Shown: positions 62,218-64,000 of the stretch, piece by piece
How the letters are laid out: every line of letters starts with the position of its first letter
Position numbering within the stretch: position 1 is the first letter of the stretch
DNA from: Hydractinia symbiolongicarpus
Taxonomy: Eukaryota; Cnidaria; Hydrozoa; Anthoathecata; Hydractiniidae
Length of the DNA stretch: 64,000 nucleotides
Assembly (NCBI RefSeq): GCF_029227915.1
Contig: NC_079880.1
Coordinates: forward strand, 32,169,501-32,233,500
Reading direction: 5' to 3'
The notes under the pieces: model-generated
Databases searched by the model: none
The model's input: only the letters and a program-made list of their open reading frames with translations
Told to the model about the DNA's origin: nothing
Program-made: the position numbers and the translations under genes

Positions 62218-62249
62218 ATGGCTTTAGAACGACGTCAATGCCGCCGGCC
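62218..62249 (+). repeat. 32-bp monomer fragment (copy 2)
   Basis: Same truncated unit and same following monomer (ATGGCGTTAGAATATC) as at 58196. The flanks match on both sides, so the fragment moved as part of a larger duplication. Confidence 0.85.
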
Positions 62250-64000
62250 ATGGCGTTAGAATATCTTCAACTACATGCACAGGCCTCTAAAGGTTGTAAT
62301 ATGCCTCTTAGAGGCCTAATAAAGGCTTAACACGTAAATCACGTGGTTCTACGTGGCTGTGCAGCTTACCATTGGTGTACTCCTTTAACTCTCAATGGTC
62401 TACTACGTCATAAGTCGTTTTCCTTGGCACCATGGCTTTAGAACTCCGTCATCTACATGCACAGGCGTCTAAAAGCCCTAATATGGCCTTTTGCCGCCTA
62501 ATAAAGGCCTTACGTGTAAATCACGTGTTTCTACGCGCTTGCACAGGTTACCATTTGTGTAGTTCTTAATCTTACATGGACTACGACGTCTTAAGTCGTT
62601 TTTGCCAGAGCCATGGGTTTAGAACGCCGTCAACTACATGCACATGAATCTAGAGACCGTAATATGGCCTTTTGTTGCCTAATAAAGGCTTAGCACGTAA
62701 GTCACGTGGTTCTACGTGCATGTGCAGGTTACCATTGGTCTACTCATTCAATTCTCAATGGACTACTGCGTTCTAAGTCATTTTCTTTGGCACCATGGCT
62801 TTACAACGCCGTCAACTACATGCACAGGCCTCTATAGGCTGTAATACGGCCTTTTGCCGCGTAATAAAGACCTTACACGTAAATCCCCCAGTTCCACGTG
62901 CTTGTGCAAGTTACCATTGGTCTAGTTCTTCCACTCTCAATGTACTACAAGGTCATAAGTCGTTTTCCCTGGCACCATGGCTTTAGAACGCCGTCAATTA
63001 CATACACAGGCCTCTTAAAGCCGTAATATAGCCTTTTGCCGCCTATTAAAGGCCTTACACGTAAATCACGTGTTTCCACGCGCTTGCACAGGTTACCATT
63101 TGTCTAGTTCTTCCACTCTCAATATACTACAAGGTCATAAGTCGTTTTCCCTGGCACCATGGCTTTAGAACGCCGTCAACTACATGCACAGGCCTCTAGA
63201 GGCCGTAATATGCCTTATAGAGGCCTAATAAAGGCGATACACGAAAATCACGTGGTTCCACGAGTGTGTGCAGGTTACCATTGGTCAACTTCTTCTACTC
63301 TTAATGGACTACTACGTTCTAGGACGATTTCCCTCGCACCATGGCTTTAGAACACCGTCAACTACAAGCACAGGCCTCCAAAAGCCGTAATATGGCCTTT
63401 TGCCGCCTAATAAAGGCGATGCACGAAAATCACGTGGTTCCACGTGTGTGTGAAGGTTACCATTGGTCTAGTCCTTCCACTCTCAATGGACTACAAGGTC
63501 ATAAGTCGTTTTCCCGGGAGCCATGGCTTTAGAACGCCGTCAACTTCATGCACCGGCCTCTAAAGGCCGTAATATGGACTTTTGCCGGATAATAAAAGCC
63601 TTACGCGTAAATCACGTGCTCCCACGTTCTTGCGCAGGTTACCATTGGTCTAGTCTTTCCACTCTCCATTGACTGCGACGTCCTCAGTCGTTTTCGCCAG
63701 AGCCATGGGTTTAGAACGCCGTCAACTACATGCACAGGAATCTAAAAGCCGTAATATGGCCTTTTACCGCCTAATAAAGCCCTTACGTTTAAATCACGGG
63801 TTTCCACGCGTTTGCACAGGTTACCATTTGTCTAGTTCTTCCATCCCAAATGGACTACAACGTCATAAGTCATTTTCGCTAAAGCCATGGGTTAAGAACG
63901 CCGTCAACTACATGTACAGGCCTCTAGAGGCCGTAATATGGCCTTTTGTTGCCTAATAAAGGCTTAGCACGTAAATCATGTGGTTCCACGTGCTTGTGCA

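Larger units (their letters stand above)
42601..64000 (+). repeat. 182-bp satellite array, right block
   Basis: Continuation of the same satellite on the same strand after the LINE. The monomer interrupted at 38119 resumes in register at 42601, so left and right blocks were one array before the insertion. A subfamily with CCTATTAAAGG in place of CCTAATAAAGG (for example 42737, 43287, 46195, 47816, 54627, 57534 and 61011) is frequent here, and I did not find it left of the LINE. The subfamily with CCTAAAAAAGG, common on the left, is nearly absent here (one near 55909). Higher-order structure is looser between about 42.6 and 54 kb and clearer from about 55 kb on. The array runs off the right edge. 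No other gene is visible. Confidence 0.97.

Noticed and set aside
1-64000. CENP-B box in the monomer
   Set aside because: I looked for the essential TTCG....A..CGGGA pattern. GTCGTTTTCCCC and TTCGCCAGAG do not fit it.

Overview
This window is eukaryotic, almost certainly animal, repetitive DNA: one long head-to-tail satellite array interrupted by a single non-LTR retrotransposon (LINE). I see no bacterial operon, single-copy host gene, tRNA, rRNA or CRISPR array. The LINE has a GDSL/SGNH-esterase ORF1 and an APE-type endonuclease plus reverse transcriptase ORF2. That architecture is known from CR1/L2-like LINEs of animals, and ORF2 motif wording reminds me of cnidarian and other marine-invertebrate elements. 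The host assignment is an inference and cannot be fixed from this sequence.

Layout: 1-38119 satellite; 38120-42600 LINE on the minus strand, flanked by a 4-bp target-site duplication (ACGT); 42601-64000 satellite again. The satellite monomer is about 182 bp, all copies point the same way, and there are roughly 320-330 of them. Several diverged subfamilies are interspersed in fixed orders, giving multi-kilobase higher-order repeats with periods I could measure: 1998, 2347 (= 1109 + 1238), 1458, 2349/2674, 2500 and about 3477 bp. Neighbouring higher-order copies are far more alike than neighbouring monomers, as expected from recent unequal crossing-over and amplification. Length-variant monomers (about 200, 167, 146, 151 and 32 bp) act as markers of those amplifications.

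About half of the monomers carry an open frame of 63 codons that starts in a strong CACCATGG context and ends at a TAG 10 nt inside the next monomer. Frame-breaking 1-bp deletions are common and most differences between copies change the amino acid, so I treat this as a property of the repeat, not a demonstrated gene. Each monomer also holds several short inverted repeats, an AATAAA hexamer, a CACGTG-type palindrome and a reverse-strand CCAAT motif.

The only convincing protein-coding genes are the two LINE ORFs. Both are uninterrupted and lie in the same reading frame, separated by one TGA codon. Their intactness and the clean target-site duplication suggest a young insertion. A centromeric or pericentromeric location is plausible but unproven.
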